Assembly: GCA_040079635.1 (NCBI GenBank)
Contig: JBEBJY010000008.1
Location: forward strand, 6,655-70,654
From: Aalborgiella sp040079635
Lineage (GTDB): Bacteria; Pseudomonadota; Gammaproteobacteria; Burkholderiales; Burkholderiaceae_C
Direction of reading: 5' to 3'
DNA: 64,000 nt
The position numbers and the translations under genes were made by a program. The notes beneath the pieces are model-generated. The model searched no databases, was not told where the DNA came from, and was given only the letters and a program-made list of their open reading frames with translations. Below, in pieces: positions 25,442 through 32,503 of the stretch. Position 1 is the stretch's first letter. Each line of letters begins with the position of its first letter.

Positions 25442-26097
25442 TATTTTTCAGCCGAAGCGAAGACTTGTTGTACGCGTTGCAGCATCTCATCGGCTTCCAT
25501 GTACCCGTTCGCCACCAGTTGTGCTTCGCCATTAACGACAGCAATCAAAGCGGGAAAGCCACGAATACCCCACTGCTGCACCATGGCAAAGTCGTTGCGT
25601 GTCTGCGCTTTGATGGTATCGCTTTCGAAGGCTTCAATAAACGCAGTTCTAGAAAGCTGGATGTCACCCAGTATTTGGGATTCAATCAACTCATTCCAAA
25701 CGTCTGCCAGAACCAATGTTTGCGTGATGTCACGACCCATGGCGTAAAACGCATGTTGAATAGCGTGGTACATAGCCAGTGTGTGCTCAGCGGCATGGGT
25801 GCGGATGGTGACGACGGCACGGCAGGCGGGCTCGGTGTCGTAAATATAGCCTTCACGGTCAAACTGGCCTGTGCCGAAAGGTTTGCCTGAGCGTTTGGTC
25901 ACTTCTTCCCAATGGTGGTGCAAGGTATTCTTTAGCGTGTCGGGCATCACTTCTTGGTTGTAAGCGCGCAGCCCACCCAGTACCATTGCTAGTGGCACAC
26001 CAGGCAGTTGTTGCAATAGCTTTTGCAAGGGGACACCGAAGCCGTAGCACCATGAGCACATGGGGTCGCCTACATAGACGAGGGAGTTTTCATTCAT
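25441..26097 (-). CDS. DsbA-family (FrnE-like) thiol oxidoreductase, cytoplasmic
   Basis: A 218-residue thioredoxin-fold protein with the active-site CSWC in GDPMCSWCYGFG at residues ~12-20, no signal peptide, and the helical insertion of DsbA/FrnE proteins. The cis-Pro region is in QQWGIRGFPALIAV. Unlike true DsbA it should act in the cytosol, perhaps as a disulfide isomerase or glutathione-dependent reductase. It is the first gene of the reverse-strand run leading into the CDF transporter and copper genes; whether it serves copper stress is inference. Confidence 0.85.
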   Translation of the reverse strand: MNENSLVYVGDPMCSWCYGFGVPLQKLLQQLPGVPLAMVLGGLRAYNQEVMPDTLKNTLHHHWEEVTKRSGKPFGTGQFDREGYIYDTEPACRAVVTIRTHAAEHTLAMYHAIQHAFYAMGRDITQTLVLADVWNELIESQILGDIQLSRTAFIEAFESDTIKAQTRNDFAMVQQWGIRGFPALIAVVNGEAQLVANGYMEADEMLQRVQQVFASAEK

Positions 26098-26133
26098 AGT
26101 AAATTACCGAAAATCAAAGAAATTTGTTAGCTT

Positions 26134-27105
26134 TTAATCCAACTTAGCACCGGATGCGACTACAGCTTTTGCCCACAATGGCGTTTGGATGGTTAAGAAT
26201 TGTCCAAACTCATCGCTTCCCATAAACGCAGGGTCGGCTCCTTGCGCCACCATTCGGCTGCGCACATCTGGGCTGGTCATGATTTGTTTGAAAGCATCGC
26301 TCAGCTTGGCAACCACATCTTTGGGTGTGCCAGCAGGCGCTAAAAAGCCGTAAAAACCGACAACATCAAACCCTTTGATGCCAGATTCAATCACGGTTGG
26401 AATATCGGGTAGAGCAGGATTACGCTCTTTGCTGGTGACAGCAAGTGCTCGTACTTTACCTTGCTTGTGGTAGTTGGCAGCTTGCGGGATGGATTCCGCC
26501 ATGAACTGCACCTGGCCACCCATCAAATCGGTAAAAGCAGGTGCACTACCGCGGTAGGGAATATGTACCATGAACAACCCAGTTGCGGTTTTGAACATTT
26601 CAGGCACGATGTGCGAAATGCCACCATTGCCAGCCGATCCATAGTTGATCTTGCCAGGGTTTTTACGTGTGTAAGCGATAAATTCAGGCAATGTTTTGGC
26701 GGGAACGGCGTTGTTCACCAGCAGTGCAAGCGGCTGTTGCGCTGTACGCGCGATGGGCACAAAATCACGCAGCGTGTTGTAGGGTAATTTGCTGTAAAGC
26801 GCACCATTAATGACGCTGACACCTGTGTTTGCCAGTATCAAAGTGTAGCCATCGGCTGGCGATTTGGCCACACTTTCCGCACCTACGCTGCCGCCCGCAC
26901 CGGGCTTGTAATCCACCAAAACAGGTTGACCGAGAATGGTTTGCAGTTTGTCAACAAGTAACCTGGCGTGCTGATCAAGTGGGCCACCTGCAGGAAAGCC
27001 GATCACGATTTTTATGGGTTTTTCAGGGTAAGCAAGCGCATTGTTTGACTGAAATGCTATGAATAAAATAGCAAAAAAAGAGAATAGTTTTCTTAAAATC
27101 AGCAT
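26134..27105 (-). CDS. Bug-family tripartite tricarboxylate transporter substrate-binding protein (TctC-like)
   Basis: A 323-residue periplasmic binding protein with signal peptide (FFAILFIAFQSNNALA) and the Bug signatures PIKIVIGFPAGGPLDQ and VDYKPGAGGSVGAESVAKSPADGYT. These are expanded in Burkholderiales and bind carboxylates; no TctA/TctB membrane partner is nearby, as is common for orphan Bug proteins. The signal-peptide codons at 27052-27072 coincide with half of the window's repeat. Ligand unknown; the divergent acyl-CoA ligase suggests an organic acid. Confidence 0.9.
   Translation of the reverse strand: MLILRKLFSFFAILFIAFQSNNALAYPEKPIKIVIGFPAGGPLDQHARLLVDKLQTILGQPVLVDYKPGAGGSVGAESVAKSPADGYTLILANTGVSVINGALYSKLPYNTLRDFVPIARTAQQPLALLVNNAVPAKTLPEFIAYTRKNPGKINYGSAGNGGISHIVPEMFKTATGLFMVHIPYRGSAPAFTDLMGGQVQFMAESIPQAANYHKQGKVRALAVTSKERNPALPDIPTVIESGIKGFDVVGFYGFLAPAGTPKDVVAKLSDAFKQIMTSPDVRSRMVAQGADPAFMGSDEFGQFLTIQTPLWAKAVVASGAKLD
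27052..27072. repeat. Possible half repeat copy in the Bug signal peptide
   Basis: AATGCTATGAATAAAATAGC matches only the GCTAT..ATAGC half of the repeat. Because the site is A/T-rich and short, chance is possible. Confidence 0.3.
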
Positions 27106-27169
27106 ATGTAACCTTAGATTAATGCGCCATCATACCGAAGTGGCAGCTGATTACAAAGAGGTAGATGTG

Positions 27170-27185
27170 CGTCACATAGGTGACG
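27170..27185. promoter_or_regulatory. CGTCAC-ATAG-GTGACG palindrome between the Bug and acyl-CoA ligase genes
   Basis: A 16-bp inverted repeat with 6-bp perfect arms in the 168-bp divergent intergenic region. It is a possible operator for an unlinked regulator; no regulator gene is adjacent. Confidence 0.3.
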
Positions 27186-27273
27186 ATGCATGGCTAAAAA
27201 GCCAGTATCAATGACCGCTTCGTTCTTTATTGCGTTTATGCTGTGAAAAAGTCGAGGAAATATAGGAGATACC

Positions 27274-28965
27274 ATGAGCATGTCGATGAAAAATAAGTTT
27301 TGGCCCAAACGCGTGCCCCATAACATTCCAGTCGTGCAAACACCGCTTTGGGATAACTTGGCGATCAGTGCAAAGCGCTACCCCGACAACGCTGCTTTGA
27401 TTTTTTTCGGGACAACCATAACCTACGCGCAATTGCAGGAAAAAGTAGAACGACTAGCTGCTTATTTATTTGGCTTAGGTGTAAAAAAAGGCGACAGGGT
27501 TTTGCTGAATATGCAAAACTGCCCACAACTCATCATTGCGCATTGGGCAATTTTGCGAGCTAATGCTGTCGTCGTTCCTGTGAACCCGATGAACCGTGCT
27601 GAAGAATTAAAACACTACATCACAGACCCGGATGCCAAAGTGGCTATCACAACAGCAGATTTGGCTACTGAATTAGCGTTGGCTAGCGATGCTTTAGATC
27701 CACATCTGCGTTTGAATCATATGGTCGTATCGCAGTTCACGGATGCTTTTGATGCAAACGTGCAAGGCGATGATGCACCACCTGCAGCTTGGCACGATTG
27801 GTTATTCACGCAACACGCGCTGCCGCAAATTCAAGACGGACAGGTGCATGCATGGACTGCGGCGCTGGCATGTGTAGATGCCGTGCCTGCGTTGAGCGTG
27901 ACACCATCAGATTTAGCGTTGCTGCCCTATACCAGTGGAACAACTGGTTTGCCCAAAGGTTGCATGCACACGCAGGCCAGCATCCTGCACAACGTGGTGT
28001 CTAGTAATCTTTGGCTGGGCGGCTCGGCAGCGGGCACTACTTTGGCAGTTGTGCCCATGTTTCATATCACTGGGATGGTGAGCGTAATGCACGCCACCAT
28101 TTACAGCGGAGCAACGCTGGTGCTCATGCCTCGCTGGGACAGGGAGTTGGCAGGGCGATTGATTTCCCGCTACAAAGTGACTCATTGGACAAATATTCCG
28201 ACGATGGTGATTGATTTGTTGGGAAGCCCTAATTTTGATAAGTTTGACTTAAACAGCTTGGTGAACATTGGCGGCGGCGGCGCAGCGATGCCGCAAGCGG
28301 TGGCACAGCGATTGTTTGAGCTTTACGGTTTGCGGTATGTAGAGGGCTATGGTTTGACGGAGACTGCCGCGCCATCGCACACCAATCCACCTGATGCGCC
28401 AAAACAGCAGTGCTTGGGAATCCCCGTCATTGGCACGGATTCGCGAGTTATAGATCCTGAAACTCTGGCAGAAATGCCGCAAGGCGAGCAGGGCGAAATT
28501 ATCATCCACGGCCCGCAAGTGTTCTCAGGTTACTGGAAGCGCGACGATGCGACGAAAGCTGCGTTTATCACCAAAGACGGCAAAAGCTTTTTCCGCTCTG
28601 GCGATTTGGGTCATATTGACGAAGATGGCTACTTTTTCCTCACCGATAGGCTGAAGCGAATGATCAACGCCAGCGGCTTCAAGGTTTGGCCGGCAGAGGT
28701 GGAGGCCCTGATGTTTCGCCACCCTGCCGTGCAAGAGGCTTGCATCATCAGCACGCAAGACGCCTACCGAGGTGAGTCGGTCAAAGCGGTCGTTGTGCTT
28801 CGCGCAAGTCACAAGCAAACGACCGAGCAAGAAATTATCGACTGGTGCCGTGACAACATGGCCGTCTACAAAATGCCACGAATCGTACAGTTTGTAGACG
28901 CCTTACCGAAAAGCGGCAGCGGCAAAGTGATGTGGCGCACTTTGCAAGATGCAGAAAAGGCTTAA
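27274..28965 (+). CDS. AMP-forming acyl-CoA synthetase (long-chain-fatty-acid-CoA ligase-like)
   Basis: A 563-residue ANL-superfamily ligase that adenylates a carboxylic acid and transfers it to CoA. Motifs are LPYTSGTTGLPKGCMHT (P-loop, about residue 215), VEGYGLTETAAPS, RSGDLGHIDEDGYFFLTDR and the C-terminal PKSGSGKVMWR, whose Lys is required for adenylation. The ATG follows TAGGAGATACC. Substrate chain length cannot be read from the sequence; it could activate medium/long-chain fatty or aromatic acids. It stands alone downstream of a divergent Bug gene. Confidence 0.9.
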   Translation: MSMSMKNKFWPKRVPHNIPVVQTPLWDNLAISAKRYPDNAALIFFGTTITYAQLQEKVERLAAYLFGLGVKKGDRVLLNMQNCPQLIIAHWAILRANAVVVPVNPMNRAEELKHYITDPDAKVAITTADLATELALASDALDPHLRLNHMVVSQFTDAFDANVQGDDAPPAAWHDWLFTQHALPQIQDGQVHAWTAALACVDAVPALSVTPSDLALLPYTSGTTGLPKGCMHTQASILHNVVSSNLWLGGSAAGTTLAVVPMFHITGMVSVMHATIYSGATLVLMPRWDRELAGRLISRYKVTHWTNIPTMVIDLLGSPNFDKFDLNSLVNIGGGGAAMPQAVAQRLFELYGLRYVEGYGLTETAAPSHTNPPDAPKQQCLGIPVIGTDSRVIDPETLAEMPQGEQGEIIIHGPQVFSGYWKRDDATKAAFITKDGKSFFRSGDLGHIDEDGYFFLTDRLKRMINASGFKVWPAEVEALMFRHPAVQEACIISTQDAYRGESVKAVVVLRASHKQTTEQEIIDWCRDNMAVYKMPRIVQFVDALPKSGSGKVMWRTLQDAEKA

Positions 28966-28972
28966 AAAAAAT

Positions 28973-28997
28973 CCATTCGGTTTGAGTTTGTCGAATC
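28973..28997. repeat. Degenerate copy of the TTCG..CTGAGCTTGTCGAA repeat
   Basis: ATTCGGTTTGAGTTTGTCGAAT in the 69-bp gap between the convergent acyl-CoA ligase and dadA matches the Burkholderiales repeat found in the mod gene (GTTCGCCCTGAGCTTGTCGA) at about 18 of 24 positions. ATTCG/CGAAT ends can pair. Confidence 0.45.
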
Positions 28998-29034
28998 TTA
29001 GGCAAGCTCATGGAGAATGCGTATTTTTAAACGG

Positions 29035-30300
29035 TCATTTCTGAAACGCAAAATCCACTTCAGGATCAAGCCCGCTGATGATGCGGGCAATCGATTTGCC
29101 CGAACCACAAGCGTGTGTCCAGCCCAAGGTGCCGTGGCCGGTGTTGAGGTAAAAGTTTTTAAATTTGGTTTTACCAATCAACGGCACATTCGATGGTGTG
29201 GCTGGGCGCAGGCCTGTCCAAAACTGCGCTTGTGATGCATCACCAGCGCCTGGAAAGAGTTGCTCGACGCGTTTCACAATCGCTTCACAGCGCACGCGGT
29301 TTAAATACCTGTCGTAGCCGTTTAGCTCAGCTGTGCCTGCAATCCGCATTCTGTCACCCCGTTCGTCGGTGTAGCGGGAAAAAACGAGCTTGTACTCGTC
29401 ATCCGTCAGCGACACTTGGTGCGCTTTTGACGCATCAATGACTGGCATGGTGACTGAGTAACCTTTAGCCGGATAAATCGGCAAATTAATGCCCAGTGGC
29501 GAGGCATAAATGGGGCTCATAGAACCCATCGCCATCACATACGCATCTGCCCGCACGCGCTGGAAACGGCCTTCGCTGTCAGTTGCTTCAACGTGGTCAA
29601 TTTGCCCGCCAGTTTCACGCAGCGCGGTGACGGTGTGGCTCATCAAAAACTTCACGCCAGCATCTTTGCACAATTTAACCAGTTCACGCGCAAACATATT
29701 GGCGTCGCCAGACTCGTCTTCTGCCGTGTAAGTCGCACCCGCTAATTGGGGGCGAATGTGCTGCAGCGCAGGTTCTAAGCGCACAGCTTCGTCGGCAGAG
29801 ATAACCAGCCGCTCGCAACCCAGCGCCCGCATTTGCTCCGCAGGTTTGAGCGCACCGTCAAACTCTTTTTGTGTGGTGTAAAAATGCAAAATACCTTGGG
29901 TACGTTGTGCGTAGCTCAAACCAGTGTCTTTTCGCAGTGCTTGCAAGGTATCACGGCTGTAAGTGCCAAGGCGCACGATTTGCTCAATATTGTGCTTTGT
30001 ACGCGCAGGCGTACATTCACGCAAAAACTGCAAACCCCACAGCCACTGGCGCATATCAGCACGGATGCGGAAGAGCAAGGGCGCATCTTCCTTGCCCAGC
30101 CATTGCAGCACTTTAAGCGGTGCGCTGGGGTTAGCCCAAGGCTCGGCATGGCTGACTGAGATTTGCCCGCCATTGGCAAAGCTGGTTTCTGCCGCTGGGC
30201 TGGCCTGACGGTCTAATACCGTTACTTCATGACCGAGTTGAGAAAGATAATAAGCAGAGCTAACACCAAGCAAGCCGCTGCCGAGGATGAGTACACGCAT
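29035..30300 (-). CDS. dadA: D-amino acid dehydrogenase (DadA-type FAD oxidoreductase)
   Basis: A 421-residue membrane-associated FAD enzyme of the DAO family that deaminates D-amino acids to keto acids. The N-terminal ILGSGLLGVSSAYYLSQLGHEV is the FAD Rossmann motif; WTGLRPATPSNVPLIG and LNTGHGTLGWTHACGSG are the conserved C-terminal DadA segments. The length matches DadA (~420-430). Its leader contains a tandem glycine riboswitch, so expression should respond to glycine. That raises the possibility that the physiological substrate is glycine or a glycine-linked amino acid rather than D-alanine. The window's repeat lies between the riboswitch and the start codon. Confidence 0.9.
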   Translation of the reverse strand: MRVLILGSGLLGVSSAYYLSQLGHEVTVLDRQASPAAETSFANGGQISVSHAEPWANPSAPLKVLQWLGKEDAPLLFRIRADMRQWLWGLQFLRECTPARTKHNIEQIVRLGTYSRDTLQALRKDTGLSYAQRTQGILHFYTTQKEFDGALKPAEQMRALGCERLVISADEAVRLEPALQHIRPQLAGATYTAEDESGDANMFARELVKLCKDAGVKFLMSHTVTALRETGGQIDHVEATDSEGRFQRVRADAYVMAMGSMSPIYASPLGINLPIYPAKGYSVTMPVIDASKAHQVSLTDDEYKLVFSRYTDERGDRMRIAGTAELNGYDRYLNRVRCEAIVKRVEQLFPGAGDASQAQFWTGLRPATPSNVPLIGKTKFKNFYLNTGHGTLGWTHACGSGKSIARIISGLDPEVDFAFQK

Positions 30301-30318
30301 TTTAGAGCCTTTTAAGCA

Positions 30319-30366
30319 TCTAACCGGCGAATTTATTGCCTAAGCAGCTATAAAAAATATAGCAGT
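30319..30366. repeat. Intergenic repeat, copy 4 (forward) in the dadA leader
   Basis: CTAACCGGCGAATTTATTGC then GCTATAAAAAATATAGC. On the dadA strand this gives a GCTATA-(T)5-TATAGC hairpin between the glycine aptamers and the dadA start, so it is transcribed as part of the riboswitch leader. Confidence 0.9.
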
Positions 30367-30370
30367 TTGG

Positions 30371-30645
30371 CGGCAATTAATCGGGGCTGATTTGCCGCTC
30401 CCCCTGTCCTTGATACCTGAGAGATTCACAATACACCACATCGGTATGTTGCTTGCTCCTTCGGTGCAGAGCATCGGTATTACATTTGCTGTAACACGAC
30501 ACCCTAGCTCTCCAGACGGCGTTTAAAAGTGTGCAGTACATCACCTAAAGTTGGCTTTCACCAACTTATATATGGATACCTGAGCGTTCATGGGAGTTTG
30601 CGCCTTCGGTGGAATAGACGTGCTATTCACTCTCCTGCGGTGTCA
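30371..30645 (-). promoter_or_regulatory. Tandem glycine riboswitch (two aptamers) upstream of dadA
   Basis: Read on the reverse strand, the leader has two consecutive glycine aptamers. Aptamer I shows GGAGAG (30635-30630), CCGAAGG (30609-30603) and CTCAGG (30584-30579). Aptamer II shows GGAGAG (30513-30508), CCGAAGG (30464-30458) and CTCTCAGG ending at 30416, followed by GGACAG. This is the standard two-aptamer glycine riboswitch. A GCGGCAA/TTGCCGC hairpin at 30371-30399 follows and is a candidate expression platform. It occupies most of the 437-nt gap between dadA and the serine hydrolase gene and points at dadA. Confidence 0.93.
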
Positions 30646-30737
30646 ATTGTAGTACAAGTTGTATGCGTGCTTAGTTGTAAGATATTAACTAGACAGTATT
30701 TCAACAAAGCACCACAACAAATTGAGGGAATGATTTT

Positions 30738-31895
30738 ATGCATGCAGACCGAAAATCCAGATTGCTAGCCGTATTGCAATCGGAAATTGACAGCAAACGC
30801 TTACCTGGGGCTGTGGTGATGCTATCGCGTCACGGCAAGGTTGAGCTGTTTGAAAGTTTGGGTCAGCAAAACCCTGAAGATGCATCGCCCATGGAGAAAG
30901 ATTCCATCTTCAGAATTTACTCGATGACCAAACCCATCGTTTCTGTCGCAACCATGATGTTGATGGAGCAAGGTAAGTTGCTGCTCAGCGATCCTGTGAG
31001 TAAATTTTTACCTGAGTATGCGAAGCAACAGGTAGCTGTGGAAGCCGGTGGACAGGTTAGCTACGTCCCAGCCAAACCCGCCACAGTGCAAGATTTGCTG
31101 CGTCATACCGCTGGTTTGACGTATGAATTTTTGGGCAATTCGGCTGTTCAAAAAGCCTATCGTGCCTCAAAAGTAGGCATGGGTATGAGTAACGTGACAA
31201 ATGCTGAGTTCTCAAAACTACTCGCCGAGCAGCCTTTGCAATACGAGCCCGCCAGCATATGGGAATACAGCCGTGCTACGGATGTTTTGGGTGTTTTGGT
31301 TGAAGCTATCAGCGGTCAAACCTTGGGTAACTATCTTGACGAATATATTTTTAAACCATTGAAAATGTTGGAGACAGGTTTCAACGTACCCACAGACAAA
31401 TACCACCGCATTGCCGAACCGTTCAAAAAAGACCCTGATGGTGGCATCCAACTTAAATTGAGCAATCTGCGAGAAAAAACACTCTTTGAATCTGGCGGCG
31501 GCGGTTTGGCCTCTACAGCGCACGATTACGCTCGATTTTTGCAGTTCATGCTGAACAAAGGCGAGCTAGACGGCGTGCGCTTGCTTAGCAGCCATACAGT
31601 TGATTACATGACCGCTGACCATTTGGGCAATATCCCCACCAGCCCTGCATGCGCCGTCTCATTGTTACCAGCTGGTCACGGTTTTGGTTTGGGTTTTGCG
31701 GTGCGTAAAGAAACAGGTATCAGCTCTGTGCCAGGCTCTGCTGGGGTGTATTACTGGGGTGGTATCGCGGGAACGACCTTTTTCGTCGACCCCAAGCTAG
31801 ACATGTTCGCCATGCTGCTGATCCAAGCCCCGAACCAGCGCGATTATTACCGTCCGCTGTTCAGAAACTTGGTTTATGCGGCGCTAGAGGCTTAA
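30738..31895 (+). CDS. Serine hydrolase of the class C beta-lactamase / family VIII esterase type
   Basis: A 385-residue beta-lactamase-fold hydrolase. IYSMTKPIVSVA carries the SxxK nucleophile (Ser about residue 65), IWEYSRATDVLG the Tyr-Ser general base segment, and HGFGLGFAV lies near the C-terminal HxG-like motif. No signal peptide is evident, which favours an intracellular esterase (EstB-like) over a true periplasmic beta-lactamase. The ATG follows GAGGGA. It starts just after the region of the divergent dadA riboswitch and ends before a repeat copy. Confidence 0.87.
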   Translation: MHADRKSRLLAVLQSEIDSKRLPGAVVMLSRHGKVELFESLGQQNPEDASPMEKDSIFRIYSMTKPIVSVATMMLMEQGKLLLSDPVSKFLPEYAKQQVAVEAGGQVSYVPAKPATVQDLLRHTAGLTYEFLGNSAVQKAYRASKVGMGMSNVTNAEFSKLLAEQPLQYEPASIWEYSRATDVLGVLVEAISGQTLGNYLDEYIFKPLKMLETGFNVPTDKYHRIAEPFKKDPDGGIQLKLSNLREKTLFESGGGGLASTAHDYARFLQFMLNKGELDGVRLLSSHTVDYMTADHLGNIPTSPACAVSLLPAGHGFGLGFAVRKETGISSVPGSAGVYYWGGIAGTTFFVDPKLDMFAMLLIQAPNQRDYYRPLFRNLVYAALEA

Positions 31896-31923
31896 AGCAG
31901 GGTAAATACGGCCTAATTTGGCA

Positions 31924-31973
31924 TGTAGCCGGCGTATTTATTGCCTAAACAGCTATTAAATTCATAGTAAATT
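31924..31973. repeat. Intergenic repeat, copy 5 (forward)
   Basis: TAGCCGGCGTATTTATTGCC, then GCTATTAAATTCATAGTAAA, between the serine hydrolase and the HTH regulator gene (convergent ends). Confidence 0.92.
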
Positions 31974-31987
31974 TGATTGAAATGCTG

Positions 31988-32389
31988 TCAAACGCCCGTG
32001 GTGTGCATCTTGGCGAAGGTTAGGATGATTTCTCGAATGACTCTTCGCTGGGGAATGGGGAGCTTCAAAAACGCTTCAAAAATATCCCTGTCTTCATAGC
32101 CAATGCCGCTGTCCCATCGGGCTCGCCGTTCCTGCACCTTGAGCTGGATTTCATCGCCGTAGTTCAAATGCTGCGGCGTAACTCCCAACCAACTGGCCAG
32201 TACCAGTAATTTCTCATGCGTTGGCAGTGTTTCGCCTCGCAACCAGCGGCGTACACCATGCAGCGTCATGGGTTTCCCCCAGAAGCGGGTATTGAACTCT
32301 CGCTCTAGCACAGCCGGCTTAGGCTCATACCCAGCAGCTTGCATGGCTTCACGTAACCGATCCGCAAACAATTTCTTATCGTCACTCAT
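31988..32389 (-). CDS. XRE-like HTH protein, probable controller of the restriction-modification genes
   Basis: A 133-residue predicted DNA-binding protein. Residues ~35-75 (MTLHGVRRWLRGETLPTHEK, then ASWLGVTPQHLNYG) resemble a helix-turn-helix of the phage-repressor class; the C-terminus is helical and charged. It is divergent from mod with 114 bp between starts. GTTACGT/ACGTAAC heptamers are arranged there as an inverted pair plus a further half-site. Location suggests a C-protein-like control role; similar proteins also occur away from such systems, so this is inference. Confidence 0.7.
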   Translation of the reverse strand: MSDDKKLFADRLREAMQAAGYEPKPAVLEREFNTRFWGKPMTLHGVRRWLRGETLPTHEKLLVLASWLGVTPQHLNYGDEIQLKVQERRARWDSGIGYEDRDIFEAFLKLPIPQRRVIREIILTFAKMHTTGV

Positions 32390-32393
32390 TGCA

Positions 32394-32458
32394 GTTACGT
32401 TATCTGCCTAAGGCTTATGCAAAGGGATTCCCCTGTATAGTTACGTAATTCACGTAAC
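32394..32458. promoter_or_regulatory. GTTACGT heptamers in the HTH/mod divergent promoter region
   Basis: GTTACGT (32440-32446) and ACGTAAC (32452-32458) form a 19-bp inverted repeat with a 5-nt spacer. A further GTTACGT is at 32394-32400 and ACGTAAC at 32351-32357 inside the HTH gene. A separate CGCTTGCAAGCG palindrome lies at 32475-32486, 17 nt before mod. The heptamers are candidate binding sites of the HTH protein. Confidence 0.5.
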
Positions 32459-32503
32459 TATTGATTAAGTTTGACGCTTGCAAGCGCCAAATGCACTTTA
32501 AAT

